Shown in pieces: positions 50,010 to 61,543 of a stretch of DNA of 64,000 nucleotides. Below the pieces are notes generated by a model. It had not been told where the DNA came from. It saw nothing but the letters and a program-made list of their open reading frames with translations, and did no database searches. The position numbers and the translations under genes are program-made. The DNA comes from Multifurca ochricompacta (Eukaryota; Basidiomycota; Agaricomycetes; Russulales; Russulaceae). The stretch's first letter is position 1, and each line of letters begins with the position of its first letter. Location: contig WTXG01000025.1 of the NCBI GenBank assembly GCA_022496185.1, positions 186,001 through 250,000 of the forward strand, given 5' to 3'.

Positions 50010-53000
50010 TACAGCGGTGACCCACACTGCGGCCGCGCAGTGGCACATTCCGACGTCTCGGCGGGAAACAACAAGTCAGCATGCGTTGTGCCTGTAATGA
50101 TATCGTCGGTCGTAATATCGAAACCCAAAGATTTATGTTTTGATGGTTGCTCCGGTGAAAGCGTTGAAAGAGCAGGAGGTCGGCCGAGATGGCAGTCCAT
50201 CTCCGTCCCGTGATGTGCGTGATACAGGGCTTACTTAGAAATTTGACACTGGCGGGCCGGGGGGGTGCGCGGACCGACGTAGCCGTGGCATGGCATGGCA
50301 GATGGCAGATGCTATGCTGCCACAATTCATGTTATTGCTGTGTTGGCTTAGCTTGTAACATCCCATCATTATCCTCCTCGGTTTCTGGTTGGTTTGTGTG
50401 TTGGGTCGGCGTTGGTGTTGGTCAGATTGGTGGCATAGTTTCCGGTGATGACAAAACAGGGTCTCATCTCAACCAAACGCACACCGGAGGAATGCAGCTT
50501 TGGAATGCCGGAATACGGTTGCGAGCCAAGTCGTATGTAGGGGTTGTGGTAGGTGTGGACAAAGGCAACAAATGACAAGTGGCAAGTGAGTTTGAAATGA
50601 AATGAAATGAAAAGAGAAATCTAGAGGTGACATACGATCCACAGCACACAACTTTACTCTTGGGCCCAACGGTCCAAGACCCTTCACCCCCCCCCACCCC
50701 CCCCAACTACCCCCGACTATGCGACTAATCACTACTGGGACCTGAGACAGTACGTAAACAGCCAGTGGAAATACTGAAATACTTGACTGTAGCCGAAGGC
50801 TGAGTAAAGTAATGCATCGGTTTTCAAACGGAATGAAGATTACCGTGACATACAACCCGAACCAAACGCCCTGCATTCAAGCATTTAGCTATTAGTCTTG
50901 CTCTATCTTCCTCGATGACTCGTGGTGATTTGTATGAAATTCTCTATTCAATTGAAGGTCTTATGACTCTATGACCACTGAGCAACACGGCACGCGACGA
51001 GGGCGAGGCAGTGACTACGGCCTACGGGCCACGGGCCGGGTACCCAAACCCCAAACCCCAAACCTCCTGCTTCCAACTTCAACTTGTTACCTTTCAACTT
51101 CTTTGTCCAATACCGATCGGAGGGTGTTATTTTGTGCCATTCACTCTACTGCCACCGTGTTTGGCTTGATGACTCTCCGAGGTTGTATCTGACGATATCA
51201 TAATATTGGGCTGACACGGACTATGCCTCGACAAATCCGTATACCAGATGCGAATCACCATTGTTGATACCCAGTGGGGGAGAATTCCATTCTTAGGTCT
51301 CGGATAGAGAAGGGAAATGTCCAAGCGGGTTAAATTAAGTTACCAAGAAAAGGAGCCTCACGACGGGCTGAGTGATGCAAAGAAAGAACTTACTGGCCGC
51401 CTATTTAGAACGATCTCTTCCACTGGCGCTCTACGAACATGTTGTGAAGAAGGAAGTGGTATTGGTCGTATTCTACAACGATTGCTACGTCATATATAGC
51501 TACCGTACCGTTTAAAATTCACTCGGCTTCAGCGTGAATCACCGAGCCGGGTATCAATCACAAAAGTGAGATCTTGCGTTGTGGATAGCGTGCGGACTTT
51601 GCGGTTGGGAGTTGCGAGATTGGTTGAATTGGGGAGTTAGCCTGACTGTACACACGCACTCAGGTGGATGGTGAGTGGTGGTGGTGGGTGATGAGAGGTA
51701 AGTTTCTCCTAGCTCCTAGGCTCTTGGAGGTATGCTCATCACGTGACGCATCATAACCAGTCGAACCTCCTAGTATTGATCAACCCCTCCCCCAGTCAAT
51801 CCCATACTTTCTATGGTTTTGTTCTTTGTTACCCGTGATGGAATGTGTCTGAAGGGTGAGGGCGTGTCGGTAGAGGTGGAGTGGCACTAATGACACTCAG
51901 TTGTTTGTGTCTAGCAGACGACTTCCCAAGCATCAGAAAAATCAGAAGTGTCTGGAGTGGCCGTCATCGTCAGCGTAAAGGATATTAGCAATTGATGTAC
52001 GGGAAACCCATGGCTGGTCGCTGATGGCAAGACTGATGTGCGTGGGCGTGGGCGACGTATCACTGATGATTGCGACGTAGTGTTGTAGCGCATCGCATGT
52101 TTCGTCTTGATGTGTTGGTCATAGGGACGAGTGCGCGTGCGAGTCAGGCAGCTCCATGCAAGTTACTAGTCACTGCTACGTGCCAGGCCTCCAACCTTCT
52201 ATCCGCCATCACTTGCGTCCGTGATGGAAAAGTATAGCCTTTCAACCCTTACAAACCCGTGTTAAGCCTGAAACTCACATCTAAAGGAGTCCGCCGTGGA
52301 CTATCAAAGATTTCGCCTAGGTATTTGTGAGAAAATTCAACCCGTCCACCACCGAAGGTTGCTTGTTACCCCCGTATAACTTCACAAGTGAATTTTTTCT
52401 TGCCAGTGAGGCATATTATTCCTAGCTTTTGGCTCATCGAAAGGAATATAAAGTGCGGTTCAGGCCGTCGCCCATAGGACGATGAGAACAGACGCGGTCA
52501 CCGCGGGAGTGCGGGTTGTCACGGTGATGTGGGTGGAAATATCATCATTAAAAAAACTGAGCGGATAGATCAGAAGGTTGGTTTGGAAAGAGAGGGAAGT
52601 GGAGGGAAGGAGGAAACGAGGAAAAACCTCACATCATCTGATCTGTTTCGAATGATGGTTCATTATTCTGGGTGCGAACACGTATTCCAGGTCTCATGCA
52701 CTACATCAGGGCTCGTCCCATTAACATTGGTCGAGTTTACATCCGAAGATTCACTTCAACCCTTTGTGATCCCGAGTGACACCCACGTGACCAATATCAG
52801 TGTCTTGCGCCGCCTCTTCATAGCCATGCACAACTTTTACCACCCTATCATACAAGACCAGTTTACCTACCTTACACCTGTCCCCCCTACTCGTTAGCTT
52901 TAGAAGCGCGTGAATTCACAGGCGGAGTCGGACAATGGACAACTGTTACGATGAGATCTTCCCCAATCGAAGCCCCCATCAAATTTTAACAACTCGCGGA

Positions 53001-53403
53001 ACCCACGGCGGGCGACCGCTGAAGTGGGATCGGCTTTCCGTATCTCGTGCCAATCTGACTACTGAACTTGAATGATTTTTTAACGTTTCGCTCTCACTAA
53101 CGGTGGTTCGAGATATCTTGCGCTTGATCTAGCAGATCGAAGCCTTGAGCGCTCATGATCATGATCCATGTCCAATTCAATATTGCACTGATCGCACTCT
53201 TGACCAGGAGTACGTACTCACACGCGAACCAGTACGTCCCCCCCCGTTTTACACGTATCTTGTGTCCTTGTCTGTAGCCATATTCCTCAACTGCACACCG
53301 AAAATAAATAAATAACTATTACGTTAGGTGGCAATGATTGATATACGTATACGCTAATGATACATACTCTGTCCATCCTAGGCTGGGAAACCAGTAGAGA
53401 TCT
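50010..53403. other. Gene-poor stretch
   Basis: About 3.4 kb with no recognisable gene. It contains C runs at 50688-50704, (AAATG)-like repeats at 50597-50612, a (CCCCAAA)3 tract at 51042-51063, and the open frames 51317-51499 and 52529-52897 (+), whose products match no family I know. It separates the two copies of the unknown family. Confidence 0.5.
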
Positions 53404-54840
53404 TCATATTACATAACGATTGAGCTGGAGAATTGGTTGCCAGCTTCCCTGCGAGACGTGGATGACTCCTATGAGCATGACCTGTTCCTTCGTAATCCCA
53501 CCCTTTCCAATCCGCCATTTTGGGTCACGGCCACAGAGGTCCGAGGCTGTCTGGCTCGGTGTCAGCCTGAAATCATCATGGCACAAATATTATCAGAAGG
53601 GCTCACATCTAGAAACCTGCATACCCCACTTGCGACGCGTTTCGCGAATTTCTCGAGGATGATAGTTCTATGCGCTGACGTTTGGTCCTTGGTCATAATT
53701 TGTGTGGGCCAATCGTCATAACCAGGCCACTGACAGCGGAGGCCAACAGTAAATATCCATGCAACGCGCGACTTGAACAAAAATTACTCACGCTGATGCG
53801 TATATACATCGTGGAACAATCCCCGACTGGAGCCGCAATACGCGCATCCAACAACCCCATGCAGTCGCCGGCTGCGGCTCTAATCAGGGGTAGACCAAAA
53901 TTTTTCCGATCTTTGTGGACGAAGAAAATTGGCATATGTAGTGGCACTTGGGTATCAGAGGGGTTTTGTGGAGACCAAAACCGCTGCGGGACGACTGTCC
54001 CGCCCTGAAGGATTGTGTAGTCGAGAAGCCAAGCAGGTTGCCCGCGAATGAAGATAGAAGTACGGGTGGTTTGTACTGTAGGACTGGTGATTAAGAAAGC
54101 GTGGGGCCACTCGTGAGAACCAGTGAGCTGCATCGATCTCGCGCCTCCATTAAGAGACGGTCGAAGTACCAGACAGCGACTTGGGGCCCAAACATCCGAG
54201 AGATGTTGCCGTCAATGTATAAATCCATCTATAAGTTCTTGTGTTAACACGCACTAACCGAGAGAGCAGGGCTCGTACCAGCTGAGTATGTGGGTAGAGC
54301 TTTAAAAATCCAAACTTATTCAAGTGGAGGACGTATGGATCACGGTCCTCACACATCTTCTTATAACGGGGTAGGCAAACCGCGAACCAGTGTACCGTCC
54401 CAACATCAGTCTGGATTACCTTATCCTAACTGGAGGTGTGAATCAAGTACGGAGCGATGCAGTATCCAACAGCAATGAGGAATAGAATCAAAAGTCTTTT
54501 GCGCCAAGGCTCGATGTCCTGGGAATGTGTGTCTAGAAACCGGGTGCTTGGGAAGGATGGATATTTCTAAGGCCATAACAAGGAGAGCAGGTCCCGAGAG
54601 TGACAGACAGAAAGGAAGCCGGACAACTGAGCTAAGGGGTGTACACGGTCAAAGCCTGCGGTAACCGGGAAACCGTGCCCGCATAGACAAGATTGCAAAT
54701 AGAATAATTGTATGACAGGATGACAGGACAGCCCGAGTAGTTGGGAGTAGGTTTCCTTGAATACAGTGACTTTGCGTACGTGGGGTCCCGATGATTTACG
54801 GTAGTAGCTACGGTGACGATCCATGCACCGTGCCCCGTTG
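53404..54840 (-). CDS. Unrecognised basidiomycete protein family, copy B
   Basis: Paralog of copy A (48358-49850), same strand, about 5 kb away. Shared blocks: NHRDPTYAKSLYS near 54790; IHPSQAPGF and SRHTFPGHRALAQKTF near 54510-54570; RYKKMCEDRDPYVLHLNKFG; MDLYIDGNISRMFGPQVAVW starting at 54228; GSHEWPHAFLITSPT; GQPAWLLDYTILQGGTVVPQ; RFWSPQNPSDTQVPLHMPIF; FVHKDRKNFGLPLIRA; IAAPVGDCSTMYIRI; WPGYDDWPTQIMTKDQTSAH; then LEKFAKRVASG and, in the last exon, GGITKEQVMLIGVIHVSQGS with WQPILQLNRYVI at the end. The C-terminus is in frame here, unlike in copy A. The 5' end is degenerate and the start is not resolved. Function unknown. Confidence 0.55.
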
Positions 54841-55843
54841 GCACTTGATTCTCAGATTAATGGCGAAAGAAAAGACTTGAATCAGTTTTAATTTTGTCCG
54901 TAGCGTCACAGCCAGATCTTTAGAGACGGTATTACACACAACAGGATCTGTAGAATGGAATGATTGTTGCTATGCCAGAATGGGTTGTCTTGATGGTCAG
55001 AATGCCAGTACATTCTCAATGTTTCGAAGGCAGAAGAGGGTGTGTCCCCGGTTGCCGGAGACTACGTGGCAGTTTTCTAAAAGTCGGTTCGGTCAAACAA
55101 TTTAATATTGCGTGGGGCGGTGAAGGGAAATTATGGCGCTGGAGAGAAGATGCCAAGTCAGCAAACGGCAACCTACACGAGCACAAGCACAAGCACAAGC
55201 AAAACAAAACTCATAATTAAGTTACTCGTAACGCCTTTCTCCACGAGTCGAAACAGAGTGCACTCCAACAACCAAGCTCATTCTTCTCTCACATAGACAA
55301 TGACTAGGTGGATAATGAAAAAATCAATACGAATCCAAGTCAAGCTGCAATTGGCAGCCGGATTTGGTAAAAATGACCACTCCCCCGGTTCCCGCCGTCT
55401 TACGTTGCAGCTGCAGGTTTCCCCCCCCCCGCCCCCATTTGAGTCCAACATGCGAATGCTCCTTGATCAACCCGCGACGTTTAACCAAGTTGTTAGTTAC
55501 CTCTCTGAACACAAAGCTATGGTGTAACAAATGGCCCACCGGGTATTGCGTGGCGATCAGACATTACAACACCAAGAAATACCAGGACTACGAGGCATCA
55601 GATCTCCGCTGTGCTTTCTATAGCATTCCATCACTCCGTCCACATCAACGACGGTGGAGTCGAACGTAGCAGGGAGTCTTAATTCCATGTTTTGAAGTAG
55701 AATCAACATAAGCGTTAAGCATCGCTCACCGCCCGAAAAAAAAAAGAATGGTTTTCCAATCTGGCAGATTCGTTGTTTCACGAATAAACAAAGTCCCAAA
55801 TCTATATTTTTTTTTCGGGTCACGACAACATACGGCACAACAA
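54841..55843. other. Intergenic region
   Basis: No gene recognised. A short (CACAAG)n repeat lies at about 55182-55200 and a C run at 55422-55431. Several short open frames overlap on both strands without domain content. Confidence 0.45.
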
Positions 55844-56404
55844 TCAATGATGTGCTTCTTCTTGCACCTCGTCTGCCTCTAAGAATGCCAGGAATGCCTC
55901 TGCCCCGGCAGCGAGTTCTCCGTGTCCCGTTGATGCTTCAGCTACGGCAGCACGCGTGGGCTCTGTGGCATCGTATGCCGCAAGCTCGGTAGCCAAGTCA
56001 GGAAGGCTGGGCGCAGAGGGAGTGGCCGGCGCCGAGAAGGCCTTTACAACACCGACGTGCACATCCTTGGCCTGTGACACCCCAACGAGTTAACGGGGAA
56101 CCAAAAAAAAAACGGGATATACGGAATGACGCACTACAGGAGGAGCCTTGTACGATTTTATTTCTCTTAGATACAGGTCCTGAATGAGGTCTGCAACGAT
56201 GGACAAGGGGAGTCAGTGGTGGAACGGAAAAAGAAGAGGGTCGGAGATGTATTTACCTTTGCGGATGGCTGACGTAGTTGCGTAGGCACGGGCGCGGGAG
56301 TGGGAAGAGAAGCGGGCCTTCAAAGGTAATGAGACATTAGTTGTGCAAAGGGGAATAAATCTGATACGAACAGCAGCGACGGCGTGCTTGAGGATTGTCG
56401 ACAT
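55844..56404 (-). CDS. ATP14: F1Fo-ATP synthase subunit h (Atp14)
   Basis: Small peripheral-stalk subunit of mitochondrial ATP synthase. Four exons: 56404-56372, 56317-56257, 56190-56138 and 56071-55844, giving 124 residues with no frame break. The N-terminus MSTILKHAVAAARFSSHSRA plus YATTSAIRK is a basic presequence. Then comes the family core DLIQDLYLREIKSYKAPPV, then KAFSAPATPSAPSLPDLATE, matching the Lys-x-W/F, Pro-rich block of Atp14. The acidic tail ends ADEVQEEAHH. It is divergent from the IF1 gene (starts 450 bp apart), a neighbour with a related job. Confidence 0.88.
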
Positions 56405-56854
56405 GGCAGTTGGGTTGGTGAGTGAGTGAGGGAGTGTAGAGCAACGTGACTGTGTGACTGTGACGGCGACAGGATTCAAAACACCATGCGTTACTCGGTT
56501 TGGCGGCACGGCGGCACCCGTCGGCCAGACATGATACATAGCCACATACGACACCTATCGAAGGTAGCGGCTATTCCAAAATCGTCGAGAAAATGTTGAT
56601 GAGTTATTCGGCACTTCGTGCATTGCCTTTGATTCAGTAGGCCACGGATAGTTAGTGAGTCATAAGTGTAAAATGTAAGAGAATATTGATTTCCGGAGGC
56701 GGACGCAGACGGTGCTAGGCCGTCTCTTACTTGCAAGCGGGCCGGCTTGTCGGCGTCATCTACGGCGGATACCGAATACGTTGCGAACCCTTTCGGCACG
56801 GCCTTTAGGAGACAACCACGAGAAATCAAACAATCACCGAAACTCCCACAAACC
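56405..56854. other. Shared ATP14-IF1 divergent intergenic region
   Basis: 450 bases between two divergent start codons, both for mitochondrial ATP-synthase proteins. It should hold both promoters. I see no clear TATA box. No gene. Confidence 0.5.
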
Positions 56855-57348
56855 ATGCCCGCTCGAATTGCTCTTCGACAGGTTTCCTTTATTGCTAAGG
56901 CATCTGTACGCAGTTACACGTCCAGCGTCAAAGAGGGTAGCGTTGCCTCTAGTAGAGAGTTTGGGTATGCATTGATGGCGTCTGCCTTGATATATAATTG
57001 AAGCAACTAACTATTTTCTCATAGTAAGAAGGAAAAAGCTCATGAAGGCATGGATATCATGATTGTCAGTGAATGTAGAGAACGTTAACCCTTCGAGATA
57101 CAGACCAATATATAAAGCAGGAGGAACGCAAGAAGCTTCAGAAGCTCAAAGCGGAGGTATGTTGCATCTTCATGTCGTTACTCTCAGTCGGGAGGTTAAA
57201 AACTTTTTCCAAATGCACAGTTGATAAAAAGAAGGCAGAGCTTGTGCGTAATGTTCTTCCTCCTGCTCGAAGTATAAGGCATTGTGCTGAGCTGTCTACG
57301 CGGCTTTGTAGGCTGAGCTCCAGAGGCAGCATGATGAATACGTCGGCG
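56855..57348 (+). CDS. INH1: Mitochondrial F1-ATPase inhibitor IF1
   Basis: Small matrix protein that blocks ATP hydrolysis by F1 when the proton gradient collapses. Exons: 56855-56964, 57025-57047, 57104-57156, 57221-57243 and 57312 onward. The presequence MPARIALRQVSFIAKASVRS is followed by the inhibitory region VKEGSVASSREFGKKEKAHE, then DQYIKQEERKKLQKLKAE and a coiled coil KKKAELAELQRQHDEYV. Two oddities. The intron after 57047 begins GC rather than GT (GAAG|GCATGG). Exon 4 is one base short: TTGAT should be TTGGAT to read LDKKKAEL. The end is uncertain: beyond Gly at 57346-57348 there is either a further intron (GTGAGT) or read-through to a TAA at 57441. Confidence 0.82.
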
Positions 57349-57720
57349 TGAGTTGCCCGCGGTTCTTGTGCAAACGTTTGGTATGGCACTTTCCATGTAC
57401 ATCGCATGTCTTTGATGAGGCAGCTAATCTCTCTTTGACATAAAGCGAAATCAAAGTCAAAGTCCTCCATGCTCATGCCAACGTTGCTGTTCCTTGCTGA
57501 CCCGAGTTTCTCTGCCGATCTTCCCTGTCGATACGCTCTGTGTAACTACTGCGTTGTGCACGGTAAATTTCTTGCACTCTATCGCCGCACCAAATCAAGA
57601 AGTACAGAGGAAGTAAATGAATTACTAAGAGCAAGTCTCCAAACAACAACTACATTAGGCAGTCCAGCGTTACAATATGTACGCTTTCTTAATCCACGCG
57701 CTTGTTTGAAGCGGATTTAC

Positions 57721-58582
57721 CTGTTCCTTGTTGTACTGGTCTGCGAGTCTGTCATACTCTGCAGCCTGCGATCTAGCCTGCTCCTTTAATGTATCTGAAA
57801 ACAGACGCCGTTGGAATGAATCCAGTTTCGGGGATGAAGGGCTTACCGAGGTCTTTCTTCAACCTTTGAATTTCCTTTGTTTGGTCGCCAGCCGCAAGAA
57901 TGTCGCGCGAATTGCTGGCGGTCTGGTTGTGTGTGCATTAATTACCACGTATCTGAAAGAAGGGTGAAAATGATGAACGCACAGCGTTTTTCAACTTGGC
58001 ATATTCGTCCTGAGTTTGAATAAGATCCTGAATGATGTAGAATGTCGGGTGAGGACAAGCGAGAGGAACAGGCAGAAACCCGTGAGATAAACGTTTCGCT
58101 GCGCGCTTAATGAGGCGTGGCCTAGGATCAATATGTTGGGGCCAATAATGTGGGGTAAGGCACTGACTAGAATTTGCGCGCGGCGAAGGAAGTCTCGGTG
58201 CGCACATCTTGTATCCCTTGTCCAGACTTGGCAATTTCAACTTCCGCAGTAATGCGGAGCATGCGTTGAAGGGCATCCACGAATAAAATTGCAATGAATC
58301 TAATCGCAACAAAAAAGCATGAAGAATGATGCGGAGGTGGGGGGGGGGAAAGGATACGAACATGAAAGATATTTTCAGACCGTAGGCAACTTTGGCAATA
58401 ACAGGACTTTCAGAGAGAAAACGGAAGAGCCTCCTGCGGACCTTGAAAGGTAGAGGTGCCACAAAGACACAGAACGTGGCCATCTCAGATGCGAGGAGCA
58501 AGAATGTGAGGGAGTAGCTTAGGGACAGGTGAGCCTAAAAACTATGTAAGACAGGAGTAGTAACAACGTACTAGATAGTCAT
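57721..58582 (-). CDS. BAP31/Yet-type ER membrane protein
   Basis: Homolog of B-cell-receptor-associated protein 31 (yeast Yet1/Yet3), an ER membrane cargo and quality-control factor. The start at 58582 reads MTIYYSLTFLLLASEMATFC after a 5' intron that splits codon 4. Three hydrophobic segments are seen: the N-terminal one, KVAYGLKISFMFV plus the next exon, and the block running into RTFYIIQDLIQTQDEYAKLK. The usual PLPFKVRRRLFRFLSESPV loop lies between the first two. The cytosolic tail is a coiled coil: DTLKEQARSQAAEYDRLADQ then YNKEQ. The last exon and stop, downstream of the intron at 57720, are not resolved. It converges on the IF1 gene. Confidence 0.8.
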
Positions 58583-58905
58583 ATTTGGGCAGTAGTGGTG
58601 GTGGATAGTGGGACACCTTTACTTATTTATGTCCGCGTCCGCGTCGCCTGTGCTGTGCTGCGTTGTGCTGTGTTTTTGTGTTGTTTGCGTGTCGTCGTGT
58701 CGTTGTCCGCAGGTTGCAGGTTCACATCGCATTAGACGTGGTCCATTGACGTCACACATTTCGACCACAGGTCACACGGTCCCACGTGATCAATTACGCG
58801 TCACGTTAATCCCCAATACCCGGGGGGGTCACAGAGCAGCCAAGTTTTGTATTTTGTATTTTGTATTTTCCACTACCAAACCAGCGACAACGTCAATTGA
58901 ACAGC
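58583..58905. other. Divergent promoter region, BAP31-like gene and UBP6
   Basis: About 320 bases between two divergent start codons. It holds an impure (GCGTC)/(GTGCT) stretch at 58630-58680 and a TTTTGTA triplet repeat at 58845-58869. No gene. Confidence 0.5.
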
Positions 58906-61025
58906 TATGGCTCTGAATGTTTATATAAAACATGCGGGAAACAAATATGACCTCGAACTTGACCCGGAGAAGCCGCCACTTGCTTTCAAAGAGGCCGTTT
59001 ATCAATCTACTGGTGTTCCAATAGATCGGATGAAAATCATGGTCAAGGGTGGTGTCCTTAAGGTGCGCTGAGATCTTAAAGAGATTTATCAAAGCAAGCA
59101 ACTGAACGTGGCACTACCAGGATGATTCCGACTGGAAAAAAATTGGCCCAAAGGAAGTGCGCGTCATCATTACCTTTTTACTTTAACTCTCGCCGACCGA
59201 ACGCGGTAACAGGGCCAGACTTTTATGGTCATCGGTGCCGCAGGAGAGCTTCCCAAGCCTCCAGCAGAACCTACAAGATTTTTAGAGGATATGAATGACA
59301 CGGAGCTGGCGGATGTGGTATGCTTATTGTCTCTGATCCTCTTCATCGGTTTAACTTGCGTACTTTAGCTCGGAATGCCTGTTGGGCTCACTAAGTGCGC
59401 GCCGAGTACACTTGAGAACCTTGCATCGTCTGATATTCTACGTCCAGTCTAGGAAACACTTGCTACATGAGTGCGACCATTCAGGCCCTACGCGCTATTC
59501 CCGAACTACAGGCTGCCCTCTCCGAGTTTGCCCATCCTATATTTCCTGTCTGTATACCACCTAATACCCACTACACCTCTAGATCGCGCGATTTGAATCC
59601 GATCGCACGCTCCCTGCGTGACCTCTATGCTAGTATGGCAAGCTCAACTGGCGGCGTCATGCCACTTGCTTTCCTCACAGTGCTCCGAGATGCCGTTCCT
59701 CAATTTGCAGAGCGTAGTAGGACGGGAAATGGCTACGCACAACAAGGTCTTCCCTCTACTTCATTTGGCTGTCCAAGAAGCTAAGATGACCTAGACGCTG
59801 AGGAATGTTGGACGCAGCTGACTAACCGCCTCAAAGACGTTCCCGGCGAATCAACTCTGGGTGCCAGTAGCTCGCGTACCAAATTCATCGATCAGTACAT
59901 GACCGGGACTTTGGTTCGCACGTGCGTGCTTCCGTCCTCAACGTGATTTGTGCTCATCAACTATTTTGTTGACTGGCCAGATTGTCATCCCCGGAAGCTC
60001 CCGATGAGCCTCCAAGCGTAAGCGAAGAGAATGTGTTGAAGGTTGAATGTAATATCACTGTGAACACCAATTTTATGCTGTCTGGTATCATGGAGGTATG
60101 CCGTGTGCTCACGTCAGAGCAGGGTCAATCTCACAATGGATGTGGATGTAGGCGCTAAACCAACCAGTTGTCAAACACTCCGCGACGCTTGGGCGCGAGG
60201 CAACGTACAACTCGCGTTCACGCCTATCCCGGCTCCCGTTTTATCTTGCGGTTCATATGGTACGTTTTACCTGGCGCCGTGACATTAACAAGAAGGCCAA
60301 GATTATGGTAGGCATTTGTTTACTGATACAGTTCACAAATGACGCAAGTCATACAGAGGAAAGTGAAATTTCCGAATGAGTTTGATGCGCTCGATATTGT
60401 GACCGACGAGCTCCGGGAGAAGATGCGGCCCATCGCGAGTAAGCGCACTGAAATAGAAAAAGCGCGCGAGGAGCGCCGCAAGGTTCGGAAACGCACGCGG
60501 GCTGCCGTCCCCGCCGCACAGGGACAAAGCGTCGATGCGGCCTCTGCGACGGAAGTGAATGTTGAGAGCTCAAACGGGGGTGACGTTGAGATGAACGGAC
60601 CCGGACCGGAACAATCCCCTGGGGACGAGCTTCGCCCAGAAGAGTGGTATGGTGAACAGGAAAAAAGAGAACTCGAGGCGTTGATAGATCCATCAATCAA
60701 GGCCGATATCGGCGCAAGCCAGACGGGACTGTACGACCTCGTTGGTGAGCCCGCTCGTGTTTGTCCGTGAGTCATTGGCACGGCGAACTGACGAAGCATT
60801 GGTTGTATAGCCATCATCACCCATAAAGGGGCAGCCGCCGATTCGGGGCATTACATTGCGTTCGTTGCGCGCCGGGCATTGACGGGCAAGGAGGAGGACC
60901 AGGACTGGGTTAAATTTGACGACGACAAGGTTAGCGTGTTTCCCGCTGACAAACTTGCTACTCTCGATGGCGGTGGGGAGGACTCGGCAGCGTACGTGCT
61001 ATTGTATAGGAGCAAGGGGCTGTAA
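58906..61025 (+). CDS. UBP6: Proteasome-associated deubiquitinase Ubp6/USP14
   Basis: Ubiquitin hydrolase of the 26S proteasome base. An N-terminal ubiquitin-like domain (MALNVYIKHAGNKYDLEL, IMVKGGVLK, TFMVIGAAGELPK) docks on Rpn1. The USP catalytic domain opens with GLTNLGNTCYMSATIQALRA, containing the active Cys, split by an intron at about 59394-59451. The YAQQD-DAEECW block, LPFYLAVHMVRFTWRRDINK, a charged Arg/Glu-rich insert (REKMRPIASKRTEIEKAREE) and the His box DSGHYIAFVARR follow. The end is AAYVLLYRSKGL. Eight or so introns; all joins checked are in frame, so the gene is intact. Confidence 0.95.
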
Positions 61026-61206
61026 TGGTACCCATGTGCGCCCGGTGCTTGGTCTTGGTCCTGTCCTTGATCGATCAATCAATCAATGTACTGTAAAGTA
61101 AAGTAAATGCCTGCCCTGCCCAATCTATTAATGTCGGGCCGGGCCGGTATGACGGGCCGTCGGACCGGCGAGAATATATCAATCCAACACAATTTCTCAA
61201 TTTTTT

Positions 61207-61250
61207 CAATTCAATTCAAATTCAAATTCAAATTCAATTCAATTCTCAAT
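61207..61250 (+). repeat. (AATTCA)n imperfect repeat
   Basis: About seven AATTCA / AATTCAA units. Confidence 0.75.
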
Positions 61251-61511
61251 CTTTCTCAATCTTCAGTTTTCAATCTCAACAATCAATCTCAATTTCTCAT
61301 CAAGTTCTCCCACACACACACTACACACAACGTGAGTACGTACCTTTCCTCGTGCTGTGTTAGTATTTGATCTCTCCATTACAACCTCGCTAACAACTTG
61401 ATTCCAACTAAGAGATTGCGTTAGTTATTGAGTCTCTTTTGTTCAATATCTTCGGGTCAACGTCCACGCCGATTCGTTCTCCATTCCATTCCATTACAGC
61501 CGCAGGTGGAG

Positions 61512-61543
61512 GGACCTGGACCTGGACCTGGACCTGGACCTGG
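61512..61543 (+). repeat. (GGACCT)5 repeat
   Basis: Five perfect copies of GGACCT plus two bases. The minus strand reads Gly-Pro repeats, but no gene supports this as coding. Confidence 0.8.

Noticed and set aside
51042..51063. (CCCCAAA)3, resembling ciliate-type telomere repeats
   Set aside because: Three copies only, single site, no other sign of a chromosome end.
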